64,000 nucleotides of DNA from Citrus sinensis. Its lineage: Eukaryota; Streptophyta; Magnoliopsida; Sapindales; Rutaceae. Numbering within the stretch: the stretch's first letter is position 1; every line of letters begins with the position of its first letter. The notes beneath the pieces are model-generated. The model was not told the origin of the DNA and did not search any database. It was given only the letters and a program-made list of their open reading frames with translations. The translations under genes and the position numbers were made by a program. Below are positions 34,656 to 46,300 of this stretch, in pieces. The stretch lies in assembly GCF_022201045.2 (NCBI RefSeq), contig NC_068556.1:1404001-1468000 (forward strand). Direction: 5' to 3'.

Positions 34656-37600
34656 GAGAAATGTTCGGGAAAGTGCGGGAAACCTTTAAAACCGCATGGT
34701 TTTAAAGCTTTCCCGGACTTTCCCGTACTTTAAAATCCATGACCAGAAAACTACTCTATATATATATATAGAGTCTTGAGCCCGTAGGTTTTGTGTCATG
34801 AAATGGCTGTTGTATCATCTGCTATTAGTTAGCTCTTTCCTGGTCAGGACACATGTTTGAAGTCGATTGTCTTAGTTGTTTGTTAATTATCTACGGGGCT
34901 GCCAGCTATATGTTTTGTCCTGATTTCCTTTCCTTTAGGGTTGCATCCATTCAGTTTGTTGTGTTTATCATAATTGTTGTTGAGAATGGACATGTAAGGT
35001 GTGATATGGCATTTAAAAAGTGCTTCGTTGATGCTTAATGTCTTGTGTATTGAATTATTGCAATTGATGCACATTTGAGAATGTCCAAATGCAATTTGGA
35101 TGAATGCTTGTGAAGGTGGGAGAGCACTCTGTCTAGTATATTGTATGTATTAGGTGGATGAAGAGTCCCATTTTCTTTTTGCTTCAATAGATTTGATCAT
35201 TTTCGAGCAAAATGAAATTGCCATTTAATTTTATTTGTCTTCTTACACAATTTTTTGGAGCTCAAATTTTCAATTTCATGTTAACCTCTTTCATGTTTTT
35301 TTGGCCCCCCCCTACCCCCTAAAAAAAAAAAAAAATTCCAATAAACAGCTCCTGCAGAAAAGCTTCAGGCCCTTATTTTGGCTGAATCTATTGTTTCTAT
35401 CAAGGGTGAAGAGTGGCTGATTGGTAAGATTGACTTACCTGATATACAAGATTCTATTCCTTCAGATAGGTAAGTTTTGCATTTTTATATGTTTGTTCAA
35501 CAAAAACAATTACTCGCTGGTCAATGGTTTCAGTTTCAGGCCAATTCTTTTTTGCAGGTGCCTATTGCTGGTTCTAGAGTCATCAAGGGTTGAGATTGCT
35601 GTTCTGCTGAATGAGCTGGCATATTTGAAATATGAAGCGTCAAAGAATACTTCATCAACTGCTGAAAGTTTTTTCTCAAAGCAGCGTAATGTGGCTATTG
35701 CCTTTTCGTTAGTGGAGAAGATCATCAGATTGATATCAAATATTGCTGAAAGCGAAGGTATATGTGCTTTTCAGAGAGATTACTGAGTTGAGATAATAAC
35801 GAATGCTCTCCTTCTGCTTAAGGATATAAAGTAATGTTCAGAAATCGATCATTTATGTTTAGTTGAAGAATTTTAACTTTGCATGCATACCGTATTGTCA
35901 TAATTTCACAGCATTTGATGTGTATATTAATAAGTAATTACTCAATGACGTATCACCACTCACCAAATTTGTTTGAATGGAACCCATTTTCTCAAGGCTT
36001 CCTACCTTCTCTCTTTTGCTTTAATGAATTTATTTTCATGGGGAATTGTTCACAGGAGGCCTTATTGATGATAATACTTTCATGAAGGTGATGAATGGGC
36101 TTAACGAGACAATTGGTGTAGTTCTAGAGTATCTGCAAGATGCAAAGGTAATGATTTGATATCATTGAAATATCACTGTCCTTTCCCTCAAACCAAAAAA
36201 AAAGAAAAAAAACAGTCCTTGTCTTGTTCTAATAGTTTTATTCTACAGGAACATGAACGGAAGAAAGGAAATGACCTCCTTGCTTCAGTGCGGCTTGTTG
36301 GGAGGTGTGCTAATTTCTTCTTCTGCTGATTCTTCTTTGTGGTTTCTCAGTGAATTAAAATGAATACCATTACAAATTAAATGTTGCTTACATTTTGGAT
36401 TGATGAAGTTCTAACTCTATGATCAATAATTCATCATCTGTGCCTTCTTTTCTGTGCAAGGCGGTGTATTGTAATATTCTACATTCCTAACATTTTATTT
36501 TAAACTTTTTAATTCAATATCACCGATTCAGTTTTATAGATATATTAAACCTGCTTATTTGTTCCATGATTTGTTACATGTTAATTGAAGTTTTTATTTG
36601 GGAAACATGATACTTGACTGCCGACTGGTGTTGAACTTTGTATGACGTGCATGCTGCTTGATGGGACAGTTCACAATACTCTCTTGTAGGCCTTCTTGAG
36701 TAAATTAGTTGGGGTTTCTATAATTGCTGTGATTTTTTTTTTAATAAATTTCTATAGATAAAGCTAGATTTATAAACAACAGTAAAGTTCTTTTCCATAA
36801 AAATGGCTGCTACCATGAAAAGCTAAAGTCAGTTGTACAAAGTGTGTATATCTGTTGGGTTTTATACTAAATTACTTATGAAACTTTATTATGCGCCTGG
36901 CATGATCCTTTGGTTGCCTCAGCTATCTTGCAGAAACGCCCCATGCTTGCAAAGAGAAGGTGAGAGAACTTTTGCAGCATATGCTTTCGATTGAAGGTGA
37001 AGATGAGCCAAGGTTTGAAAATTTTTCAGTCTTGTTTCTGAATGGATCAATAAGCAATTGACTTGTTGGCTGACTGTGTATCTATAATGACATTGTCCAA
37101 TATATTCCAAAATGACAGCCCTTTCTATTCCGTTTTCTTTTTGCTTCCAATGCTTTGCCAAACTACAATGGAGATTGAAGGATGTAAAGATTTAGTGTCC
37201 TCTGGAATGTATAAAGCTGTAAGTTTTGAATTATTGATTAATCTATTCTCTTACATTAGATCTTTATCCCTAATGCCTTATCTTTACCACTAATTGATTA
37301 CGATATTACGACATTAAATTTTCATCAGCTTCAGTATTGTTGACTTGGTTATTATGTATTATAGCTGCATTTGGAATATTTAGTAGACACTGATTTTGAA
37401 AATGTCGAAGGGATCATTATGCATTCAATTAATTTTTTTTTTTTTTTTTTTGCATGGCTTGATCCATTGTCTTGATCTACCTTAACATTTTTCTTTTATC
37501 GTCACTACACTTTTTCATTGCTTCCATTCAATTTGCAGGTGGCCGAATGCCTAATCAAGTTGATTGGGCCTGGTCGTGTTACGGTCGAGGATGATGGTTG

Positions 37601-38782
37601 TATCTTCCTGGCATGTGATACGATCTTGAATCTTCTTTTGAAGGTAGTATTGTCATTATCGTATTACATATAACATGCAATATACTAACACCTCCCTCTT
37701 TTTATTGACAGAAAGAGCAAGTGCGATTTCCAATGGATGAATCAACTTCCATTCACCTTTTGAAAGCACTGGCGTATTGGACAGGTGCCATTTCATTAAT
37801 TGCTTTTTCATTATCATTTGGGAAAAATAAAATAGGATAACATTGTTCCCATGCTTTTGTATGTTTAGGTAGTCCAAGCTTAACTTTCCAGAGAAATTTG
37901 ATTCAGTAAAAGTCTGTCAAAGTCATGATTTTAGTTTCTCTGTGCAGCATGTAGCTATTTGATGGGTCTCTAAACATTAATAGCTTTTGATCTGCTATAC
38001 CTAACAGCCTGGATAATATCTTTTAAACTTCATCTGAAAATGAAATTTTCCTTTGCGGTTGATACATGCAAATTCTGTAACCATGAAGAGAGTTTTATGC
38101 TTAACAATTAAAAGTTCCTGACATTTTTTTAGAATTAAATTCTGTTTTCAGAGGACAGTAATGACCCGACTATAATTATGATGGCTTCATGCATTTGTGC
38201 ACTCTTATTTGATTCAACGTCAGAGGAGGCTCTTGTAAATAACACCTACTTCGACAGTAACTCAGTTAATAGTCTGTCTCGGCTTTTTGCTAGAAGTTTG
38301 GCTTCATGGGGGCAGGTAAATACGTTTGGGTGTGTACATATATGATGGACATGCTTGGTGTGAGGTCAAGGGGCCATGGATATTTTCGGTTTTACTTTAA
38401 TCAATGGCAGCTAAAATTCTATGGCTTTCATTGATATGCTTCTTGTGGTATTGCTTTAATTGTCAGCTTACAAGTTCTATCTTGAACTGTTGCAGGGTGC
38501 ACCATACGGCAAGAAAGAGGATATGGATCTTCTTGAGATAGTTACTGCTGGTTTGTCTTTTTTCTGCTTCAATACATTGCTATCATCATTTAACTTGGAG
38601 CCAAATGACTTATTGCCATTTTAATTAATATTTTTTGGAATTTCTTATTATTATTTATCCAATTCTTGAGAAATTTCTCGGAAGTGGCATGTCATATCGA
38701 GATACTGAGTTCAAAATGTTGTCCAGGATATTCACGGTGGGCTCATAGGTTTCCTCACATAAAGGAGGCAGTTGAGAGATAA
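32750..38782 (+). CDS. Neurochondrin-family protein (638 aa, 18 exons)
   Basis: Homologue of animal neurochondrin and of the Arabidopsis neurochondrin family (At4g32050 from memory); a soluble, helical-repeat protein whose plant role is not established. Exons: 32750-32752, 32828-33035, 33130-33292, 33385-33521, 33689-33792, 33871-33966, 34470-34563, 35349-35469, 35558-35757, 36056-36147, 36249-36304, 36923-37012, 37119-37218, 37539-37643, 37712-37784, 38152-38315, 38496-38550 and 38727-38782. Phases match throughout. Typical segments are DCLKLLKGERDEQRLAGLLV near the start, then DAYLQLSVTVLAAFCRVPEI, LEECYEFLYLVTNATGDGV, CLLLVLESSRVEIAVLLNEL and a C-terminus GYSRWAHRFPHIKEAVER. The first exon holds only ATG if the 75-nt intron 32753-32827 is removed; retention would add 25 residues in frame. 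Exon edges are hand-made, and the short exons are the least certain. Confidence 0.88.
34619..34655. repeat. (CA)n-(TA)n compound microsatellite in a neurochondrin intron
   Basis: About 12 CA dinucleotides followed by TA repeats, immediately left of a strong hairpin. A second TA tract lies at about 34757-34771. Confidence 0.9.
34666..34725. repeat. Strong inverted repeat (hairpin) in a neurochondrin intron
   Basis: GGGAAAGTGCGGGAAA followed by CCTTTAAAACC, a four-base loop (GCAT), then GGTTTTAAAG and CTTTCCCGGACTTTCCC. The arms of about 27 bases pair at all but two positions. TA-rich repeats flank both sides. It lies in the intron 34564-35348. It may be a small foldback transposon inserted in a TA microsatellite. 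Confidence 0.85.
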
Positions 38783-40032
38783 ACGTGATTACCATGCATT
38801 TCATAGAAGCTCCTGTGTTGTACGGTTTTCTCATTCTTCGGAAACTCTTGGAGGCCACTATCACGCAGGGAGTTTTGGTTCTTTCCTGAAACCTTGTAAT
38901 AGCAGCAACAGCTGCTTCTTTCTCGTGTGTATATAATACTTTAATGTAGTAAATATATATTTATTAAGAGGAAAAAGACAGAATTCATATAATTTTATCG
39001 AACGTGATCAGGTGTGCGCGGTTAAGCTTTTATTGGGGGACTTGTGATGTGGGATCAGATCCCATAATTTTATACGTATAGAGTGACAGTGATTACAATT
39101 ACTTTGCAACTACAGCAAATCCGAACTTCATAACTCTTGGTTATCGGTTAGAATTTGTAAATTTTTTCACCTTTTTTTTTTTTTTTTTACAATTTTTCTC
39201 GTCACTCGTAATTGTGTTAGTATTATAGGATTATATTGGCATTTCGCGTTCCATCTTTACTGGTGAAGGTTGGTGATTGGTAATCACACTGATTTTATAA
39301 AGATTCTTAGGCCTAACAGCCTGGACCCAACGTATATTAAATTACAAGTACTCGCAATTATATCCGATCCGAATTTCATGGCTCTAATTGTCAACTGGTA
39401 TTTTCTAAATTTTTTTTAAAAAAAAATTCTTTGCTCCTGTTTTCTTAAAATTTTTCTATTTGAATTCCCTAGAACAGACGATGAGACTAGAAATTGTAAA
39501 TGTTTTCCAAACATTTGCATTGGACTGAGTTGGTGTCCCATCCCAAAACAATTCGCAGTAACAACTAACAAACAACCTGTCTCGTAGTTGTCGAGTTGGA
39601 AATAATAGTTCCTCTTTTCAATTAATGGATTATTCAAAGGTATAAATATGCAATTATGCATCAATACACAGCTATGCAATTCGCATGAGGGCATTCCGGT
39701 ACTTTTATCAGTTTGCATTTTGTGTCAGCTTTCAAAAGAATTAGTTCTCCGTGCCATTTTATCAGTAATTGTTCCCTGAAACTGCTGGCCACCTCGTGGC
39801 ATCACCTGTTCACCAACTATTCGACGACTTTCTGAAAGCCATCATCTTTGTCATCATCATGCTATCTGTCTCTCACTCTACATATTCTTCACGCAATAAA
39901 CATTACAAACACATTGACTTTGATTATCTTATGTAAAGCAAGGCACGAATAAATAACACAAATAAGAAGAGAAGAAGCAACGAGTGTAAAGAAAGAAAGA
40001 AGGAAAGAATTAGAGAAAAGACGCGACAAAAG
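38783..40032. other. Intergenic region between neurochondrin-type and HPAT genes
   Basis: Includes the 3' flank of the neurochondrin-type gene, a diverged direct repeat pair (listed separately) and the HPAT upstream region. The last 100 bases before the HPAT ATG are purine-rich (GAAAGAAAGAAGGAAAG near 39990). No other gene recognised. Confidence 0.6.
39089..39418 (+). repeat. Diverged direct repeat pair (39089-39168 and 39340-39418)
   Basis: Two segments of about 80 bases align with perhaps three-quarters identity by eye. Both contain ATTACAAxTACT, AATCCGAAxTTCAT / GATCCGAATTTCAT and a T-rich end after GTAAATTTTTT / CTAAATTTTTT. They look like two copies of the same dispersed repeat, probably transposon-derived, but no ends were found. 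Confidence 0.6.
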
Positions 40033-42559
40033 ATGGGCTGTGGACATTTGTTCTACAGCACACTGGTAACTTTTTCAGTAGCTCTGATAACGTACAACAT
40101 AATCATCTCAGCAAATGCTCCTCTCAAGCAAGATTTCCCAAACCCGTCATCATCGTCAATTTCGGTGGATCCCGTCATCGAGATGCCACTGGAGAGATCC
40201 AGAAGACATGGTGCTGCTGCAAACAAACGGCTCTTTCACACGGCCATGACGGCGTCGGATTCCGTTTATAACACGTGGCAGTGTAGAGTGATGTATTACT
40301 GGTTCAAGAAGTTTCAGAATGGACCCAATTCTGAGATGGGTGGTTTTACTCGAATCCTGCACTCTGGGAAGCCTGATAAGTACATGGATGAGATCCCTAC
40401 TTTCATTGCTCAGCCTCTGCCCGCTGGCATGGATCAGGTATTCGTTCATCTTTTTTTTTTTCAAGAAAAAAATTAAATGGGGTGTGTAGAATTAGCTGAG
40501 TTTGTGCTCTGGTTGATTAATTTCGAGGCAATTTAATTTTTTATCATCAAATGTTTGTTGGGTTCTGTAGGCGGCGGTTGGTTCATATGCTATAGTTCAA
40601 ATGTTTATGGGGTTCAAGATTTCCTCTTGTCATTGCAACCAATTGAAGAAAATTATTATGAAGAAAATATCATGCTTTGGCTTTTCGAGTAATTCAGTTG
40701 GAGCTTATTTTGCAGATACTTAGCTAACTGATTAGTATTTAGAATGTACTGCTTAAGATTTAGAGGAGTACTGATTGAATGTCAAAATTCTTCTAGTATG
40801 TGAGCTTGAAGTTTAAGATTTTCTTCATTTTTGTTTCTGTGTTTTTGCTGGTCTTAAATGAATTTTAGCTTCTTTTGATTGTGTCTGATGCATGTTGTAA
40901 TCACAGGGTTATATAGTCCTGAACAGACCTTGGGCATTTGTACAATGGCTCGAAAAAGCTGACATAAAAGAAGAGTATGAAATCTGTGGCTCCATATCTT
41001 CAGTGATGAGTTAATTGGTTAGTGCATTCGACTTACTAATGCTGTTTTAAAAATAAATGTAGGTACATCCTGATGGCAGAACCAGATCATATCATTGTCA
41101 AGCCAATACCAAACTTATCTAAAGATGGGCTTGGAGCTGCATTTCCTTTCTTTTATATTGAACCAAAAAAGTATGAGTCAGTCCTGCGGAAGTACTTTCC
41201 CAAGGATATGGGACCAATAACCAATATTGACCCAATTGGGAACTCCCCTGTCGTAGTTGGGAGGGTGTGTTTTGCAAATCGTTATGGTTATTATGACAGA
41301 GTTCTCTTTTGGTTTTTGGACTCTCCTTCGTTTAATTTTTAAAATTAGTTTATGGTTTTCGTGAATATTTTTAGGATTCTCTTAAGAAAATTGCTCCCGT
41401 TTGGATGAATGTTTCCCTGGCAATGAAGAAGGATCCTGAGACAGATAAAGCTTTTGGCTGGGTGCTTGAAATGTGAGGCTTTACCAGTTAAGTAAATAAT
41501 GTGTTATTTTTATGTTGCAATGCTGCATTAATTTCTTGACTTTTTTTCCCCATTTTGTTTTGTGAATATAGGTATGCCTATGCTGTTGCCTCTGCTCTGA
41601 ATGGTGTTGGCAACATCTTATACAAAGACTTCATGATTCAGGTTGGATGAGACGCTACTCACTGTCTAAATGGCAATTTATGCTCCACTTTCCCTCTAGA
41701 ACATGCATTTCGCTCTCATAAACAAATAAATAAAAATGAAAACTAAAACTGCTTGTCCTCGGCACGATCTTTGTTTCTCGAAAATCTTGCTGAACTTTCT
41801 CATCTAATAACTTCTTTGTGGTGAATTTTTTTCCTGATTCCAATACACTCCAAGCACCTTTAACCTCTTTTCTGTTACATATATCAGCCTCCCTGGGATA
41901 CAGAAGTTAGCAACAAGTTTATAATCCATTATACTTATGGATGTGACTATGATATGAAGGTATTTTGTTTGTGACTGATCTCTCATGTATTCTCTTTGTT
42001 CTGTTTCTTACCATAGAAAATGATTTTGTATTGTATTTGCTCCAACATTTTGATATGTTGGGAGTTCTCATTGTGATATACAAGAAAAGGATATCTGTTG
42101 TTCCACTCACAGTGTCGAGTTTTCTGCTTTGATTTTCAGGGTCATCTGACTTATGGGAAGATTGGAGAATGGAGGTTCGACAAAAGATCTTATGATAGTG
42201 TTCCGCCCCCAAGAAACCTTCCCCTTCCTCCACCTGGTGTTCCTGAAAGTGTGGTATGTTTAATCTCGTTGTCTAATCTAAGTTTCCTACCTAAATCGGT
42301 ACCGTAACAGGAGCATATAGAAAAGAGAGCTATTGTTTCCTTGGATTACTGAAATTTCAAACATGTCCATACATAATTTTAAATGAAGTGGTTTTACTTT
42401 ATGCAACTGATATTTTAGATGAGTTTATTTGCTCAGAGTGATGGTACGAGAATATAAGTGACCTGAGTCGTGTGTATTGTTTGTTTTATATAATGGCAGG
42501 TGACTTTGGTGAAAATGGTGAATGAAGCCACAGCAAACATTCCAAACTGGGGTTCATAA
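40033..42559 (+). CDS. HPAT: Hydroxyproline O-arabinosyltransferase (HPAT), Golgi
   Basis: HPATs (CAZy GT95, established family) add the first beta-arabinofuranose to hydroxyproline in CLE peptides and extensins, in the Golgi. Eight exons: 40033-40437, 40907-40974, 41063-41264, 41375-41472, 41572-41641, 41888-41959, 42140-42253 and 42500-42559; 362 residues, close to the usual family size. The N-terminus MGCGHLFYSTLVTFSVALIT is a short cytosolic tail and a single transmembrane signal-anchor (about residues 6-27), giving a type II topology. Conserved lumenal segments include WQCRVMYYWFKK, GGFTRILHSG, NRPWAFVQWLEK, YILMAEPDHIIVKPIPN, FFYIEPKKYE and GNSPVVVGR. The paralogue is not certain; neighbouring KNAT3 suggests the Arabidopsis HPAT1 (At5g25265) counterpart. 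The ATG chosen is the first in frame and starts the anchor. Confidence 0.93.
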
Positions 42560-43349
42560 AGTGGAAATACTGATGTTCGGAAGTGGCGTAGAAACAAAGC
42601 AGTTTCAGTTGAAGAAGCAAGCACTCCATATTCACATGGATGTCAAATGTTAAAAAGGTAATTAGGGGGGAGAAAAAATCTTTAATATCATGTCTATCTT
42701 GTTAGTTTGACTAAGCACACAGATGGGCGTAAGTTGGGGAAATCCTTGAAAACGAATAAACGATGTATTTAGTTGCCGTGTGCCCTCTTGATGCTGGAAA
42801 GGTGAAAAAGTTTGTAGCTATATTATGGTAGTCAACAAGTGTAATCTATTTCCTTATTGCCTCAGCAACCGAAGCAAGCATCGATAAACAATTTTTCCTC
42901 AAGCAAGAGTGTTACGATTGTTTAAAGTCAAACCATTTTTTTGTTAAAATTTCGCCATTTTGTGCCTTCACTATTAGTTCCAGTTTTGTTTCCATTCCAT
43001 GGTATCTCTGGAGAACGAACGCATCGCAACGGGAAATTAGCGTTTGCTTCCAACTTTCAGCGAACTTTAGATGGTCGATACCGGAAGCATTTATGCACTT
43101 CCGGAGGCAATTATTTTAAAAATAAAAATGAACTCTTCTTGGCAGGGCAATATACATTAGAATTCTTCCAAAGTTGGTAGCTTCTGCTCTTCTATATGTA
43201 CACCTTTTTTATCAACAAAATTACCAGAATGTTTGTACTTCGGATAATACTTTTACCTTAGGCAGAAGCCAAAAATCAACAACCCATTTGGATTGACGGT
43301 GATACAAAAAATGAAGGACGACTATTTACATGGAAGGTTGGATATCTCA
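42560..43349. other. Space between convergent HPAT and SET-domain genes
   Basis: Should contain both 3' UTRs. The 79-codon plus-strand frame at 42941-43180 has no recognisable character and is not called. Confidence 0.6.
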
Positions 43350-46300
43350 TCAGTTCAAATATCGCCTGCAATTTTTTGAATTGCAAAAACAAGGGATCTT
43401 CTTACCTTCATCTTCGTGGTTAAAATGGTAATCATAAGTTATCTCTTCGCCTGGATAAATGTCTCGTTCTGCAAAGAATACGACCTGCAACCAAGATATC
43501 AGTATTTAAGCATCCAGACAAACCATACAATCAAACCGGCCCTCGAATCACTCACAGATTTGTATAAATAAACCAATGACCAACTAACAGTAATATATGA
43601 GTTCTGAATTACCTTCTTTTCATTCCTCACAGAAATCACTTTGGCAACACAATTTGGCTGGTCAAAACAAAGAAATCAGATTTAAATCAGAAAACTAAAA
43701 CACTTGAAGTTCATAGGCCAATGTTAATTTGTTTCATAACCTACTTGGACAATGGTAAAATGGTTTATTACCAGGCATGAATGGTTGACAAATCTAGCAA
43801 TTCCCCCCTTGCAGGTTGCATCAATAATGTGCTCTTTATCAATCCTGAAGAAGTAGCAGGCACTCTTGTACTGAAGTTTTCTACCCGACTGATACTCAAT
43901 TTCTCTTTTATCTGCCACCCGTAGCCCCACAATCTCGCCAACGTACTCAACCACCTACAAGGAACAGCGCATTATGCTTTCAAGCCAGAGGGAAAAAACG
44001 ACTTTTTACATTTCATGAGACAAGCAGGTCAAACCATTTCACCACGGGAAATGAACCGAGATGTGTAAAGACCAAGGGCGTGAATACCAGACTTGTAAAC
44101 TACCAAATGTTTCCAACCCTTCATTTGCTTGTAGCGAGCATATTCCTTCTGCAAATAATTAGAAAGACAAAAATTTCAAACATGGATATTTATCATGGAA
44201 CCATATCTGCTAAAATTTAATACAGAAAAATGCTGCAACAAATATTAGCTGTTGCAACAAAAATTGAAATAGGTATTTTTGGGGGAAGCAAAACAGACAG
44301 TACCTTTAACTATTCTGGCAGACAAAATATCATAAAAAAGTTCAAGATGCCATTATAAGTACTGAAACAAAGGTCAAATCCGCAAATTCTTTTAATTGTA
44401 AGAACTACAGGATTATAGTTCAAAAGGATCATATCAAAATAATATAATGTAAAAAATTAAAATTTGAGCTGTGTAATTACAATTGAAGACCACAATATCT
44501 CATCCACCTTATGTAACCATAAAGTTAAGATCACGTGTTTTCCATATTGGTCAGTGTTTCCATCAACCACATAAAAGTCTCAAGTAACCATTACACTTGC
44601 ATCATGAAAAGAACGTTTATGAGGACAGAATTTTCGATTATTAATGGTGCTTACTCAACTATAATGCAATTCAATTGTTGTTAAAAAAATGAGTAAGCAA
44701 CCATTATCCAGTATAAAGGAACTTCAACATACCCGACAATCGTACTCGACATCTGACACCGTAAGCTTTGGAAGCCCATTCGTGGATGACTTCTGCCCAT
44801 TAATGTGAATCCAAGCATTTAACTGCTCCTGGGGAACAAGGCATGCACTCTTTCCTCTTGATTGACCATGAAGGTTATGCCAAAATCCATCACGCTTCCG
44901 ACCCTTGTAACCCTTCACATAGAGCAAAAGTATCAGTACAAGATGTCATAATAAGTCAGGCAGTCAGATATTAGTCTCCTCCCCAAACCCTAGAATAGAG
45001 TGGGAACCACAAAATCAAACACTGGACTAATACCTCAGTACGAGCACAGGTAAATTCCTTTTCTATTGAACAAACCACCTCAATGTCAAAGGGATCACTA
45101 CCAGACTCACACAAGGGGTGAGTGGCATGGAGCACACATCTTCCATAAAATCCAACGCTTTCATTCTCAGCCCCTTCAACCTCACTTTGCAAAAGACCCT
45201 GCAATCAGTGCAACAGAGAAACTGAAAATCACATGCCAAAGAAAAAAAATGACCATTCAAAAGATTATTATACTTTATAATCATAACAGCTTTAGAAAAG
45301 AGGTAAAAAAGAAGATAAACAAAAATAACTGGAAATGCCAACAGTGAAAGAATAACACCATCAGAACAATTTTAAAAACATTAGTAATAGTTTCCAGGCA
45401 GAGAAAGCGTACAGCTCTACTCTTCGTGCTATTCAGAATACATGATCCACAACTGATATCTTGATTCAAAAAGAGCAAGAAAGATCACATCTTGCTATTT
45501 TTCTGGAGCATTCATTTATCATAAATGTCACAACATTTTCCTTCTAAAGCAAGTTTTAAGGACTAGGGAAAGACAATCCCTACCGTGTATGTATGAAAGG
45601 AACTATGAAGTTATTAGCTATACGTGACTCAAAAACAAACTAAACACGGCTATACAGATTATGTTTGGACTTCAAAAAAAGGGGAAAAAAAATTCAGGTA
45701 CACAGAACTTGCTAGAAAATACCCTCAAACTGGAAAGAATAATTGCATTTATGCAAAACAATGAAAAAGGAAAATACGTGCATACCAAGTACCAATCTTT
45801 ACCTCCACAATGAAGTAATGACATGATTATAATATAATTATTAATCAGACAAAAGTTTCACAGAGTACAAGAAGAATTATAATCAGCCAAACCTTTTGGT
45901 GAGCACACCAAGGATGAAACTTCACAGAACAATTAACCACCCTGCACTGGATGCATGAGCCGCCTGGTCGATTACAGATAGAGCAAACCTGGGGAAGAAG
46001 GTTACCATATTTAGAAATTCATTACAGGAACAAGAGAGACAAGCAACTATCAAAATTTTGAAGTTCAGAAATTCTCAATTTGAAGGCTGTGTTTACAACC
46101 TATTTTACACTTGTAGTCTCAAAACTTTTGACAGAATGGCTTGCAATTTTGCATAAATAAAGCAGCTGGCTGCCCTATTTGCTATTCCTTCACATCCATT
46201 AAATATTCTGCTTCCAATCAAATATGTTATTCAAATTCCAAAATTTTGAACTTAGGCCTACAGGGGTTATTCATCCAAAGCCTCTAGAGATGTTCACAGA

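Noticed and set aside
35421..35469. Splice donor at GGTAAGAT (35424) ending the neurochondrin exon early
   Set aside because: Skipping the following 46 bases loses the conserved-looking KIDLPDIQDSIPSDR and breaks phase with the next exon; the donor at 35470 keeps both.
44036..44104. Splice donor at GGTAGTTT (44103) in the SET gene
   Set aside because: Reading through gives [20 protein letters not shown], the essential first SET motif, so the exon must extend to 44035.
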